In this document: in pieces, positions 1 through 7,035 of the stretch
Layout of the letters: each line of letters begins with the position of its first letter
Position numbering within the stretch: position 1 is the first letter of the stretch
From: Neptunomonas concharum
Lineage (GTDB): Bacteria; Pseudomonadota; Gammaproteobacteria; Pseudomonadales; Balneatricaceae
Reading direction: 5' to 3'
DNA: 64,000 bases
NCBI RefSeq assembly: GCF_008630635.1
Contig: NZ_CP043869.1
Coordinates: 1,240,001 to 1,304,000 of the forward strand
Made by a program: the position numbers and the translations under genes
The notes under the pieces: generated by a model
What the model was told of the DNA's origin: nothing
Databases searched by the model: none
Seen by the model: only the letters and a program-made list of their open reading frames with translations

Positions 1-387
1 ATGGGGGATATGGAAGCGGTCGAGAGTTTCCTTAAGTACCGGCTTGTAAGTGATAACTACGTCATTATCCGTATAAGCGCCGGTCCCTGCTGCTAGGTGG
101 GATTCATAGACTGGCACAGATACGAACTGGCCGCTATCAACCGTTACGATATTATCAGCGCTAAGCTCTGTAGAGGTTGAGAGGTGGTTAGGCCCATTGC
201 CAAAAAGCAGCCATTGAGAAGTCACGCCGAGAAAGGCGGCGATATCTTCAATTTTTCGGGGCTGCTTTGTTTCACCCGACTCAATTTTTGCAATTGCATT
301 TTGAGCCACGCCAATGCCATCAGCAACTTCTTGCTGAGATAGGCCCCTTCTCTTCCGGGCTGTTTTAAATCGGTCTTTAAGCATCAT
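1..387 (-). CDS. CI-like phage repressor, partial at window edge
   Basis: Read on the minus strand from the ATG ending at 387 (a second in-frame ATG lies at 384), the frame stays open for 129 codons to the window edge, so the C-terminus is missing. Residues 1-65 are a classic HTH_3 domain (LSQQEVADGIGVAQNAIAKIESG). After a short linker comes VPVYESHLAAGTGAY, which looks like the start of a LexA/CI-type S24 peptidase domain, with an Ala-Gly in the position where autocleavage occurs in this family. It is divergent from the Cro-like gene at 495 across a 107-bp operator region, the standard lambdoid immunity arrangement. It probably maintains lysogeny and is inactivated by RecA* on DNA damage. 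The catalytic Ser/Lys would lie outside the window. Confidence 0.88.
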   Translation of the reverse strand, partial: MMLKDRFKTARKRRGLSQQEVADGIGVAQNAIAKIESGETKQPRKIEDIAAFLGVTSQWLLFGNGPNHLSTSTELSADNIVTVDSGQFVSVPVYESHLAAGTGAYTDNDVVITYKPVLKETLDRFHIPH

Positions 388-432
388 AGTTTTATTATCA
401 CAACTAAACGTTTTGAAATCAAAGCGCTTAAA

Positions 433-449
433 GTGTTTAAAATAAACAC
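433..449. promoter_or_regulatory. Candidate CI/Cro operator palindrome
   Basis: Between the divergent repressor and Cro-like genes is a perfect 7-bp inverted repeat with a 3-bp centre, GTGTTTA-AAA-TAAACAC. Related half-sites (AAGTGTTA at about 453; AAACGTTT at about 406) lie on either side, so the interval 388-494 may hold two or three operators. The assignment is inferred from position and symmetry. Confidence 0.55.
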
Positions 450-494
450 ATCAAGTGTTATATTTTGCCTTAAATTATACTTTTAGGTGTTGAT

Positions 495-761
495 ATGACA
501 GAGCTAGAGGCATTAGAAGTCGCTATTTCCATTGCTGGTGGGCCAACCGCCTTAAGCCGCAAAGTCACAGAGTTGGCGACTAAAGAAGGCACTTTACCCC
601 CTGGGCGCGGAATTAAACAGCAACATATCACCAACTGGCGACACCGAGAAAAGCGCTGCTCTGCCAAGTATGCGCGCTTTGTTGCTATGGCTGTAAATAA
701 CAAGGTAACAGCTCACCAGCTACGTCCTGACCTGTATCCACCTGATGCGTTGTCTGCATAA
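495..761 (+). CDS. Cro/YdaS-like phage DNA-binding protein
   Basis: A protein of 88 residues, first gene of the rightward early operon, divergent from the CI-like repressor. Residues 5-60 fit a short Cro/YdaS-type helix-turn-helix: an N-terminal helix (ALEVAISIAGGPTALSRKV), then QQHITNWRHREKR as the likely recognition helix, followed by AKYARFVAMAV. In lambdoid phages such proteins shut off repressor synthesis and allow early gene expression. The identification rests on position and HTH pattern more than on strong sequence recognition; a YdaS-like antitoxin is the closest alternative. Confidence 0.75.
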   Translation: MTELEALEVAISIAGGPTALSRKVTELATKEGTLPPGRGIKQQHITNWRHREKRCSAKYARFVAMAVNNKVTAHQLRPDLYPPDALSA

Positions 762-830
762 CCCATTATCCATACCCACCGGCTTTTTTTTATCGGTTGG
801 GTTCCATGTGAATTTGTACAGGTACGCAAG

Positions 831-1445
831 ATGTCAGTTCTAGACGGACTAAAACCGCGAGGTGCAAAGGCTCAGGCTCTGGTGGCCGAGCTTAAAGAGA
901 AACCGTTAGCTTTGAAAACCGAGTTCGCGCTGGGAGTGGTGCTAAAGACACCGCTATTTGCTACCGAGTGCAGTTATCCGCTTGGTGCTGTTGATGACAG
1001 TGGTCAGCCGCTGGATTGTATAGAGCCGACCGATTGCTTCAAGCGGGTCGTTATGGCTGCTAAAGAAAACAATATAAACGCCATTATGGCAGAGCATGCG
1101 CGGTTGATCGGGGTAAAACGTAAGAACGAGCGAAAAGCTAAGGGTTTGGAGCGTATTGCTTTTGAGCCGTCTAACAATAAGCAAGCGGATCGACAGGCGA
1201 GAGCGCGCACTTTTGACGACAAACTAAAAGCGGCACTCGGCGTTGCCGTTTATGGCGCAGAGGGCGTGGGGCATTCGGTCCTATTTGATCTGATGTGGCC
1301 TGCTGAAACGTTCTTAATTCACGATGTTAGATATGAGGCATATCGTTTTCTGATAGATACCCTTGATCAAGCGCTTCGTACAGCGCGTCCTCATGATCTT
1401 GCCCCGATTTTGCAAGCCTCAGTTGCTCGTATGGAGGCGCTTTAA
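831..1445 (+). CDS. Phage early protein of unknown function
   Basis: A protein of 204 residues, MSVLDGLKPRGAKAQALVAE at the N-terminus, 70 bp after the Cro-like gene and in the same direction. I do not recognise a family. It is soluble, with a basic middle stretch (about residues 90-130, rich in K and R) and a helical C-terminal half; no signal peptide or membrane segment is visible. Position directly after cro suggests an early regulatory or replication-accessory role, but that is only context. Its last 119 bp overlap a convergent minus-strand ORF (1327-1599). Confidence 0.7.
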   Translation: MSVLDGLKPRGAKAQALVAELKEKPLALKTEFALGVVLKTPLFATECSYPLGAVDDSGQPLDCIEPTDCFKRVVMAAKENNINAIMAEHARLIGVKRKNERKAKGLERIAFEPSNNKQADRQARARTFDDKLKAALGVAVYGAEGVGHSVLFDLMWPAETFLIHDVRYEAYRFLIDTLDQALRTARPHDLAPILQASVARMEAL

Positions 1446-1599
1446 TTTGCTTAACCTCAATCACGTAATGCCAATTTCCGTTCTCAAGCTGTATGACATC
1501 GTCAGCCTGAGCTTTGTTATCGGAATGGTATTGCTTTGGGGTCATATCGCCTTCCAGTCCGGTATAGGAGAGGCGGTAAGAATAGGTTTTTTCGGTCAT
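1327..1599 (-). CDS. Small hypothetical protein, convergent with the preceding gene
   Basis: A minus-strand ORF of 90 residues starting MTEKTYSYRLSYTGLEGDM. I choose the ATG at 1599 rather than the upstream codon at 1620 because GGAG sits about 6 bases before it. The composition (charged and aromatic, no biased runs) is that of a real protein, and 154 bp of it lie outside the overlap with the plus-strand gene ending at 1445. No family recognised. It is the only minus-strand gene inside the phage early operon, so it may be a moron-type insertion. The overlap of 119 bp with another plausible gene lowers confidence. Confidence 0.5.
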   Translation of the reverse strand: MTEKTYSYRLSYTGLEGDMTPKQYHSDNKAQADDVIQLENGNWHYVIEVKQIKAPPYEQLRLAKSGQDHEDALYEALDQGYLSENDMPHI

Positions 1600-1678
1600 G
1601 CGTAGCTCCGTTACTTGCAAGGGGTCAGAGGCTTAATAGTAGCGGAGCGACGCAACTTAATAAATTGAGGTTTAACCC

Positions 1679-2344
1679 ATGGCTAACGATTTAACTAATG
1701 ACGTAATCAGGGCGCTAAAGGCCCGAGGTAATCAGGGGGCATCTATTCCCGGACTGGTGAATATGCTGGAACAGCAGGGGGTTGAGACCAATGTCCCTAT
1801 GATCAGTGCAACGGTGGTTAAGCTGCAGAAAAAGGGGCAGCTGTTCTACGACGCTAACCAGTATTTCTGGGCTGAAAGCGTGCTGATGCCTCCGGCTGTG
1901 AGTGAGTCGTCCTTGGATGTAGAGGCCGAGCAAGCCGCAGATCCTTTTAATACTCCCCTTAATCCTGATGATTTCGAGATAGAGGTGGCAATCGCTGAGG
2001 CTGACTTTGCTCAACAGCGTACGCCTCCGCTATTAGGGCTGTCTGTAGCGCCGGAGTTGGGGCGTCTGATGGATGATATTCAGCAGTCTACTTGCTCGGT
2101 TGCCGCACAACACTTGGTGCAGATGATCACCGACTTGCCCGGATTCGCACCTAACCTGGTACGCGTAGCGTTTTACCGCCAAGGATCGAATCTTGAGGTG
2201 TTGCCCACATTCCAATTAGAGGAGTTGCGCTCAGCCGTTCTGAATGACGATGTTCGTTTGCTGGCTGAGATTCATCAAACACATTGTGAATCGCTGGGTG
2301 TGATGCCGTGTTATGCAACAAAGCTGGCTGAGGCTGGTGGGTGA
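1679..2344 (+). CDS. Winged-helix phage protein of unknown function
   Basis: A protein of 221 residues starting at an ATG with GAGG 8 bases upstream. Residues 1-65 (NDVIRALKARGNQGASIPGL then MISATVVKLQKKGQLFYDAN) look like a winged-helix domain of the kind that asks whether a short gene product binds DNA. An acidic linker (about residues 75-115) separates it from a C-terminal domain I cannot place. It ends a few bases before the replication gene at 2361, so the two are probably co-translated. A role in replication or early regulation is inferred from position only. Confidence 0.7.
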   Translation: MANDLTNDVIRALKARGNQGASIPGLVNMLEQQGVETNVPMISATVVKLQKKGQLFYDANQYFWAESVLMPPAVSESSLDVEAEQAADPFNTPLNPDDFEIEVAIAEADFAQQRTPPLLGLSVAPELGRLMDDIQQSTCSVAAQHLVQMITDLPGFAPNLVRVAFYRQGSNLEVLPTFQLEELRSAVLNDDVRLLAEIHQTHCESLGVMPCYATKLAEAGG

Positions 2345-2360
2345 AAGAGGGGGCCAAAGA

Positions 2361-3305
2361 ATGAGCATGTTATTAATGGTCGAAGCACTTAAGGCTAAGG
2401 TGGGAAACCACGGTCGTAAGTTGGTTTTGATCAAGCTAGCTGATAACGCTAACGATGAAGGTAAATGCTGGCCGTCTTATCAGAACATTGCTGATCATTG
2501 TGAGATGGGGCGCAGTACCGTTAAGGCGCATATTAAAGCGCTGGCCGCTGGTGGTTTTATTCAAGTAGAAGAGCGGAACGACGGTAAGAGCAGCAACCTG
2601 TATCGGCTAACGATCGCTAAGGGTGATATTAATCTAACCCGGTCAAAATCTGACCCGGTCAAACATGAACCCGGTCAGGATTCAGCGGCTACATCATCAC
2701 CGTCTAACGAGTTGACCCGGTCAGAATCTGACCCAGTCAAAAATAAACCCGGTCAGGATTCAACCGCTACCCGGTCAAAATCTGACCCCCTGACCCGGTC
2801 AGAATCTGACCCCAGAACCAGTCACTCTTTTGAACCAGTCAATGAACCTGTTGATGCTGAGTGCCATCCTGAACCACCAGTAGGCGAAATCAATCCGCCA
2901 CCCGCACAGCAGCATCCGGTTTTTGATGATGTCTCCTGTTCCACTGATCACCGCTTTGAGATGTTCATGGGCTGGCAACCGTCCAGATCGTTTGGCGAGA
3001 GGTTGAGATTCAATCGAGTTGATCTTTCGGCGTTGGACCTCGAAACGCAGGAGGAGGTGATCACCGAGTTTGTGAGCTACTGGGCGGCACGCAACGACTG
3101 CTACTCGCAGCAGCAGTGGGAGCACAAGCTGGTGCAGCAGGTGAAGCATTTCTTGGCCAGCCCAGCAAAATCCAATCAGCGTGCCATGGTTTCGGCAGCG
3201 GTTATGGATGTGGGGAATACCGATTGGATTGATCCACCCAGCAAGCAAACAACACGCGCCAAGGTGTCGGCATCCATCATGAACGTAGGAGATATGGACT
3301 GGTGA
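2361..3305 (+). CDS. Phage replication initiator: HTH_36 plus DnaT-like C-terminal domain
   Basis: A protein of 314 residues; the ATG at 2361 (or 2367) is preferred over the start at 2313, which lies inside the previous gene. Residues about 20-90 form an HTH_36 winged-helix (SYQNIADHCEMGRSTVKAHI, then LAAGGFIQVEER). Residues about 92-155 are a low-complexity linker with recurring TRSKSDP/TRSESDP. Residues about 200-275 (MGWQPSRSFGERL, EFVSYWAARNDCYSQQQWEH) match the DnaT DNA-binding domain, which in E. coli DnaT works in primosome assembly. The combination is typical of phage O-like proteins that recruit host helicase to the phage origin. The linker DNA holds iteron-like repeats (2638-2801), and the next gene overlaps by 4 bp (GTGA). 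Confidence 0.85.
   Translation: MSMLLMVEALKAKVGNHGRKLVLIKLADNANDEGKCWPSYQNIADHCEMGRSTVKAHIKALAAGGFIQVEERNDGKSSNLYRLTIAKGDINLTRSKSDPVKHEPGQDSAATSSPSNELTRSESDPVKNKPGQDSTATRSKSDPLTRSESDPRTSHSFEPVNEPVDAECHPEPPVGEINPPPAQQHPVFDDVSCSTDHRFEMFMGWQPSRSFGERLRFNRVDLSALDLETQEEVITEFVSYWAARNDCYSQQQWEHKLVQQVKHFLASPAKSNQRAMVSAAVMDVGNTDWIDPPSKQTTRAKVSASIMNVGDMDW
2638..2801. repeat. Iteron-like repeats inside the replication gene; candidate phage origin
   Basis: The octamer CCCGGTCA starts at 2638, 2654, 2670, 2716, 2748, 2770 and 2794, with a one-mismatch copy (CCCAGTCA) at 2732. Two triplets have an exact 16-bp spacing, and the triplets repeat with a 78-bp period. Several copies extend to the near-palindrome TGACC-C-GGTCA. 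Because 16 is not a multiple of three, the same octamer is read in three frames (as TRS, PVK and PGQ), so the DNA rather than the peptide is conserved. Lambda carries its origin iterons inside gene O in the same way. Confidence 0.75.
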
Positions 3306-3526
3306 GCACGATTAAAAACCCAGAAAACATGCTAGGGATCGCGGTAACCAGCGTCCACGATGCAGCGGCAGCACATAACTATGTGCGCCATCTGGTGAAC
3401 AGGAACTGCAAGGCAGGGCCAATGTATATCTACCTGAGCCGCGAGCAGATCGAGGGGGCAAGACTATGGTTTGCGGGGCAGGGGGTTAGTGGCAAGCAGG
3501 AGCAAGAGAAGGAGCGCAACGTATGA
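3302..3526 (+). CDS. Small phage protein of unknown function
   Basis: A protein of 74 residues with a GTG start overlapping the stop of the replication gene (GTGA) and an ATGA overlap with the next gene, so it is translationally coupled on both sides. MSTIKNPENMLGIAVTSVHD leads into a short helical protein with a charged tail (GKQEQEKERNV). No family recognised. The tight coupling is the main evidence that it is real. Confidence 0.7.
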   Translation: MSTIKNPENMLGIAVTSVHDAAAAHNYVRHLVNRNCKAGPMYIYLSREQIEGARLWFAGQGVSGKQEQEKERNV

Positions 3527-3912
3527 TAGTCACAGCAGGGCGTAAGCATGATCGAGCTGGTATTCTCGATGCGCTATTGCAGAGCAAGGGTGAAGTTACC
3601 AATGTAGAGATCGCCAAGCGCTTTGGATGTACCCCGATGACAGTGAGCGATGTGAAACACCAATATGCGCATTTATTCCCATCGAGTGCGTTTCGTCGTA
3701 CCCGTACCGCTATGGATGAGGCCCCTTTGGTGCCGGTGGCGCTGGATGCTCCCGAAGGAACAACACACCACGCGGTATACGGATTTTACAAAGCCCAAGG
3801 CCAACGAGTTTACCGCTGGACAGGTACAGAGTGGGTGCTCTCAACCCTGAGTATTAGTGAGCTAAAACGTGCTGATTACCAACTTAACGCAGCTAACAAG
3901 CCGAAGGGGTGA
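3523..3912 (+). CDS. Phage HTH-domain protein
   Basis: A protein of 129 residues, starting in a 4-bp ATGA overlap with the previous gene. Residues about 10-50 (GILDALLQSKGEVTNVEIAK, then RFGCTPMTVSDVKHQYAHLF) are a convincing helix-turn-helix; the C-terminal part, with VYRWTGTEWV, is not recognised. It is followed after 3 bp by the VRR-NUC gene. Likely a small phage regulator or replication accessory factor, with no specific function assignable. Confidence 0.7.
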   Translation: MIVTAGRKHDRAGILDALLQSKGEVTNVEIAKRFGCTPMTVSDVKHQYAHLFPSSAFRRTRTAMDEAPLVPVALDAPEGTTHHAVYGFYKAQGQRVYRWTGTEWVLSTLSISELKRADYQLNAANKPKG

Positions 3913-3915
3913 AGG

Positions 3916-4305
3916 ATGAGGGATAGAGAGGGAAGTGAGCAAGCGGCGTTCTTCAACTGGTTGCGGGTAAGGCATCCGGCCGTATTCGATATGGCGTATC
4001 ACGTACCCAATGGTGGAAGTCGCAAAGGCGGGCAAAAAGAAGGGGCTAGGCTCAAGGCGCAAGGGGTTAAAGCGGGTGTACCGGATATCTGCATAGCAAT
4101 ACCACGGGGCGGCTACTTTGGCCTGTATATCGAGTTTAAAGCGACACCACCCCACAATGCCGTTGTATCTGTCACGCAAAAAGCATGGCTAGAAAAGCTC
4201 GCAAGCCAAGGATACAAATCAGTACTGTGCAAAGGTTTTGATGCGCTTAAAGCCGAAGTGGAAGCGTACCTATCATTACCAGTAACCAGGGCGCTACGTG
4301 AGTAA
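3916..4305 (+). CDS. VRR-NUC domain nuclease
   Basis: A protein of 129 residues that is essentially one VRR-NUC domain (PD-(D/E)XK superfamily). Visible motifs are the N-terminal SEQAAFFNWLR with its conserved Glu, then the catalytic signature VPDICIAIPRGGYFGLYIEF followed by K (the PD...ExK pattern), and a C-terminal Q-rich helix (VTQKAWLEKLASQGYKSVLC). In phages these stand-alone nucleases sit among replication and late-control genes and are thought to act on branched DNA or to replace a RusA-type resolvase. The next gene overlaps by 8 bp. Confidence 0.88.
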   Translation: MRDREGSEQAAFFNWLRVRHPAVFDMAYHVPNGGSRKGGQKEGARLKAQGVKAGVPDICIAIPRGGYFGLYIEFKATPPHNAVVSVTQKAWLEKLASQGYKSVLCKGFDALKAEVEAYLSLPVTRALRE

Positions 4306-4606
4306 ACCCAGCCGTATAAAGCTGCCGCCATTGGCCGAGTGTGACAACCCCTTATGTAACGATGGCTTGATACAGGGGACATTTCACACAGATGTCTGTT
4401 TTAAGTGTGAGGGTGCAGGCGTGATAGCAAAAGACTCAGGCGAGGCAATCCATAGAGACGTACTGATTGCCGCCATGAAGCAATGTATTAAACAACAGCG
4501 TAACCAGATACGCGAACTCAAACGACAGCTGGTGGCTCAAGATGAAGCAGTCGATCGCTATCGCGGTATGAGCTCGCGGCTCGGTGGCAAACACAGGATG
4601 GACTAA
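4298..4606 (+). CDS. Small phage zinc-ribbon-like protein
   Basis: A protein of 102 residues, GTG start at 4298 inside the 3' end of the VRR-NUC gene. Four cysteines in CDNPLC ... CFKC (about residues 15-38) suggest a zinc ribbon; they are followed by a basic coiled-coil-like stretch (QQRNQIRELKRQLVAQDE). The stop overlaps the next start by one base. Such zinc-ribbon proteins are common next to phage antiterminators; function unknown. Confidence 0.7.
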   Translation: MSKPSRIKLPPLAECDNPLCNDGLIQGTFHTDVCFKCEGAGVIAKDSGEAIHRDVLIAAMKQCIKQQRNQIRELKRQLVAQDEAVDRYRGMSSRLGGKHRMD

Positions 4607-5061
4607 TGGACAGCAGAGTATTAGAAGTCGTTGAACGTTATATCTCCGTCATCCTAAAGGAAAACGCGCGCCAATACGCAGGCTGGCGAGCAGAACACCT
4701 GATGGGGCGTATCATCGAGTTTAAAGGCGATCTACCAGCCCACGGAGGTGGTGGGGAGAGTAACGCCAACATGCTCTACCAGATCCTATTCATGCCGGAC
4801 ATGCCGCAAGGCATTAAGACGCAGCGCGCCTGCAAAATGATGGATGTACTAAAAAAACGTGACAGCAAAGCCGCTAACGCCCTGATCGCCACGGTTTACC
4901 TACGAAAGCGCCCAGACCCCAAAACAGGCCGCAGCCACTACACGCAAAGCCGCATAGCCGCCGAGCTAGGCATCAGCCGCAGCGCCTACCTCAAAAAGCT
5001 CGAAGCGGGGGAGGAGTTTGTACGGGATATGGTCGAGATAGCGTGGTTGAGCGCTAGTTAG
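4606..5061 (+). CDS. Probable phage antitermination (Q-like) protein
   Basis: A protein of 151 residues, last gene of the coupled early operon, starting one base before the previous stop ends. The C-terminal part (YTQSRIAAELGISRSAYLKK) is a clear helix-turn-helix, and the size, the last-early-gene position and the general layout fit Q-like late-gene regulators. I do not see the zinc-binding cysteines of classical lambda-type Q, so the assignment is positional. The phage order breaks here: instead of lysis and structural genes, minus-strand cargo genes begin immediately. The last codons (TTGAGCGCTAGTTAGGT) themselves resemble an integron attC right end. Confidence 0.6.
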   Translation: MDSRVLEVVERYISVILKENARQYAGWRAEHLMGRIIEFKGDLPAHGGGGESNANMLYQILFMPDMPQGIKTQRACKMMDVLKKRDSKAANALIATVYLRKRPDPKTGRSHYTQSRIAAELGISRSAYLKKLEAGEEFVRDMVEIAWLSAS

Positions 5062-5067
5062 GTAATT

Positions 5068-5089
5068 ATTTGAGCGTTTTGTTAAGTGC
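5068..5089. other. attC-like half site at the left edge of the cargo array
   Basis: On the minus strand the cargo gene ends in ACTTAAC-AAAACGCTCAA, which has the R'' core (RYYYAAC) and L'' arm spacing of an integron attC. The matching L'/R' half is absent. A second similar half (ACCTAAC-TAGCGCTCAA) lies just beyond, inside the end of the antiterminator gene. Probably a truncated or recombined site. Confidence 0.5.
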
Positions 5090-5654
5090 TCCACCAGTAA
5101 TAGGCGCGCTCGAAAATATTACAATGTTCATTTATTTTCCACTCATAGAACACTGGTTCGTTAAAGCTCATTTTCCATTTTGGAGGCAACTTTAATTCTT
5201 TGCTTAGCAGATGATGCAAGTGTTTTGACTGAGCGCATACGTTGTTATCCACCAATGATTTCGGGCAAACTTGAAGATTACCGCAAGTGCTTAGATCTGA
5301 AATATATATTTCGATCTCACGACGTATCTTCAACATGCCCTCAAGAGTATATAGCTTGGAATATTCATCATCGTTCAGACGATTTCGATTCTCATAGTGC
5401 TCATAAAGAGCTCCTATCTTTAAACTAATATCTGATGAGAAACGTTTTTCGAATTCTAGGTAACGTTCATTACTTTTTATTTGATCCTGCTTTGTCAGAG
5501 TATCAAGCTGATTTAAGGCAATGACAACACCTGCAACTACAGCGAGAGTTTGCACCCAAGTGGCCAAATGCTGATTCTCAGGATCCCTGAAAAAAAGAAA
5601 CAGTTTTGTTAAAGCCACAAAAATTTGCTGAACATACTTCAGATTGTCGAACAT
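5082..5654 (-). CDS. Single-pass membrane protein, cargo gene
   Basis: A minus-strand protein of 190 residues, MFDNLKYVQQIFVALTKLFL at the N-terminus. One clear membrane segment lies at about residues 32-50 (WVQTLAVVAGVVIALNQL), followed by a charged, helical, mostly cytoplasmic or periplasmic domain with several cysteines. No family recognised; the layout (short N-terminus, one TM, soluble coil) is frequent in small defence-associated and phage-exclusion proteins, but nothing proves such a role here. It opens the minus-strand cargo array; its stop is followed directly by an attC-like half site, and a CATAAC core lies upstream of its start. Confidence 0.65.
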   Translation of the reverse strand: MFDNLKYVQQIFVALTKLFLFFRDPENQHLATWVQTLAVVAGVVIALNQLDTLTKQDQIKSNERYLEFEKRFSSDISLKIGALYEHYENRNRLNDDEYSKLYTLEGMLKIRREIEIYISDLSTCGNLQVCPKSLVDNNVCAQSKHLHHLLSKELKLPPKWKMSFNEPVFYEWKINEHCNIFERAYYWWST

Positions 5655-5671
5655 CTAAGTTTCCGTACTGA

Positions 5672-5804
5672 CATAACAGTTTTTACTGCGCAAGCGCACA
5701 CAGCCTTTCTTTAACTTGGGACAAGGGACTCGATTCTATCTTGGATCGGATGTCCATAAAAAAAGCACCGGATTGGGTTAGACATAGTGCTTATCAGCGA
5801 TCAT
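5672..5804. repeat. Array repeat R, copy 1 (partial)
   Basis: Degenerate copy of the array repeat: GATTCTATCTTGGATCGG, TGTCCATAAA, AAAGCACCGG and GGTTAGACATAGTG are recognisable in the canonical order. It is fused directly to a copy of the terminator that follows the intact rha gene (5806-5834), as if the rha gene between them had been deleted. Confidence 0.75.
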
Positions 5805-5805
5805 A

Positions 5806-5834
5806 GTCTGGTGGGGCTGCCCATCGGCCTTTAT
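5806..5834. terminator. Copy of the rha terminator hairpin
   Basis: GGTGGGGCTGCCCATC followed by GGCCTTTAT. It is nearly the same as the hairpin at 12835-12863 behind intact rha, here stranded between repeat copy 1 and the 3' end of the DUF2513 gene. Confidence 0.6.
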
Positions 5835-5851
5835 AGATGTTGGTTTAGGTT

Positions 5852-6223
5852 TCACTGGCCAGCTTCCAGACCAGGAATACGGCTCCGTATCTCGGCCTTC
5901 AAATACTCCTTTAAGATGCTGAACGTCCATGACGCGGTTGGATTAATAACGTGTTCCTTCGCTTTGTTCCAAAGTGTTTCATCGACAATGGAATCCGCAA
6001 AGTCGTGGCCTTGCCAAGTGAGCCGGAAAATCACTGCCGACTGGGCAACGCGCTTACCTTCACCCTGTAACGCAGCCTGAATCAAACCTGCTTCATCAAG
6101 CAGCTGCGCATGCATTGCGAACTCCGCTTCGGTTACACCTTCAATCGATTTACCGTTCAACGGGCCTTCTGCATCTCGAACGGCCAATATTATCTTTCTG
6201 ACTTTATCCATGTCTCGTTTCAT
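5852..6223 (-). CDS. DUF2513 family protein
   Basis: A minus-strand protein of 123 residues beginning MKRDMDKVRKIILAVRDAEG. The N-terminal MKRDMDxxRKIL pattern, the EFAMHAQLLDEAGLI helix and the RLTWQGHDFADSI signature near residues 85-100 are characteristic of DUF2513. These proteins look like winged-helix transcriptional regulators and are scattered over prophages, plasmids and islands. Single gene between a stranded rha terminator and an attC-like segment; it is a cargo gene of the array. Exact function unknown. Confidence 0.85.
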   Translation of the reverse strand: MKRDMDKVRKIILAVRDAEGPLNGKSIEGVTEAEFAMHAQLLDEAGLIQAALQGEGKRVAQSAVIFRLTWQGHDFADSIVDETLWNKAKEHVINPTASWTFSILKEYLKAEIRSRIPGLEAGQ

Positions 6224-6362
6224 TTTCTATGCTCAACAGTTTTTCATGCGCATGCGCAGTATCGCTTAAGATGATGAGCTTTATTTTGGCTTTGTTGAAG
6301 CTCATTACCAATTACAGATTTCACTCAATGGCTTTATCGTATTATCTAAGCCTGATGAAATG

Positions 6363-6590
6363 TTACACAGCTAAGAAAGCAACAGTATTATGCCATGGCT
6401 CACCATTTTGATCGTGCTCAGTTTCTTGGCCTATATGTAGAAGGGTATATCCATGCACTTGAATGTAGTGATTAACACCTTCTTCCACATCTGCATCAAT
6501 GTAAAAATCACATTCTTCACATGAACAGCTAATATCAGAGCTAATTTGAACAACACTCTCAGTATCATTGATGTCAAATTCATCACTCAT
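6363..6590 (-). CDS. Small acidic protein with CxC-x2-C cluster, cargo gene
   Basis: A minus-strand protein of 75 residues, strongly acidic at the N-terminus (MSDEFDINDTESV) with CSCEECDF near residues 22-29 and several His residues further on (IQVHGYTLLHIG, EHDQNGEPWHN). The cysteine/histidine layout suggests metal binding, and I recognise no family. It lies alone in the array, its stop (GTGTAAC) close to an attC-like core, with repeat copy 2 just upstream of its start. Confidence 0.6.
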   Translation of the reverse strand: MSDEFDINDTESVVQISSDISCSCEECDFYIDADVEEGVNHYIQVHGYTLLHIGQETEHDQNGEPWHNTVAFLAV

Positions 6591-6650
6591 ACTTACTCTC
6601 CTCAGATTGAGTTATTACGGGCTCAAAGGTAACAATATAATAATTCTCAT

Positions 6651-6893
6651 GCGCGATATCATTCCTTACTTAGAAGTAGAGAAATGCCATAACACGCTAA
6701 TTTTAAAAGCTTTTCGGAAGAGGCATTCAGGAGGCATCCCTGTAATCACATACGCACGAAGTCTGTAACACTCGCGCCATCTTCCTTGAGCTTTAGCTAT
6801 GTTTTGATTCTAGACCGGTTTGGGTCATTGTCCAGCATAAAAGCACCTGAAAGGGTTAGACATAGTGTGCAGGTGCCGCCTAGTTAGGGTTTT
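6651..6893. repeat. Array repeat R, copy 2 (full length)
   Basis: A near-complete copy running from GCGCGATATCATTCC through AAGCTTTTCGGAAGAGG, CATCCCTGTAATCACA, CGCGCCATCTTCCTTGAGC, ATTCTAGACCGGTTTGGG and TCATTGTCCAGCATAAAAG to GGTTAGACATAGTGTGC and CCTAGTTAGGG. A perfect 7-bp inverted repeat, GCACCTG ... CAGGTGC, lies at the right end of this copy. No coding capacity is apparent; the 6591-7006 gap is filled by this repeat and a rha fragment. Confidence 0.85.
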
Positions 6894-6910
6894 GCCAGTT
6901 CTGCATCTGA

Positions 6911-7035
6911 CAACGTACCCGTAACTACTTCATTGCTGGTGGCTGAGGCTTTTGGTAAGCGCTAAAACGAATTTATGTGTAAAGTTCAAGGCTTGGAGTG
7001 TTCTGATCATTCTTTAACTGCGAACTTTTCCGTAT
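6911..7035 (+). pseudogene. Fragment of a rha antirepressor gene
   Basis: CCCGTAACTACTTCATTGCT then GGTGGCTGAGGCTTTTGGTAAGC matches codons 25-40 of the intact rha gene (12060-12095). After an internal deletion, TGTTCTGATCATTCTTTAAC continues with the rha sequence found near 12131. The remnant runs into the 3' end of the minus-strand gene at 7007-7900, so the last codons of that gene are antisense to former rha sequence. Confidence 0.75.

Noticed and set aside
2625-2815. Protein-level TRSxSDP repeats as a structural domain
   Set aside because: The DNA octamer continues in other reading frames at the same spacing, so the peptide repeat is a by-product of the DNA repeats.
2799-3248. Long antisense frame opposite the replication gene
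   Set aside because: It mirrors a GC-rich coding region on the other strand, has no start signal, and the sense gene is well supported by DnaT and HTH domains.
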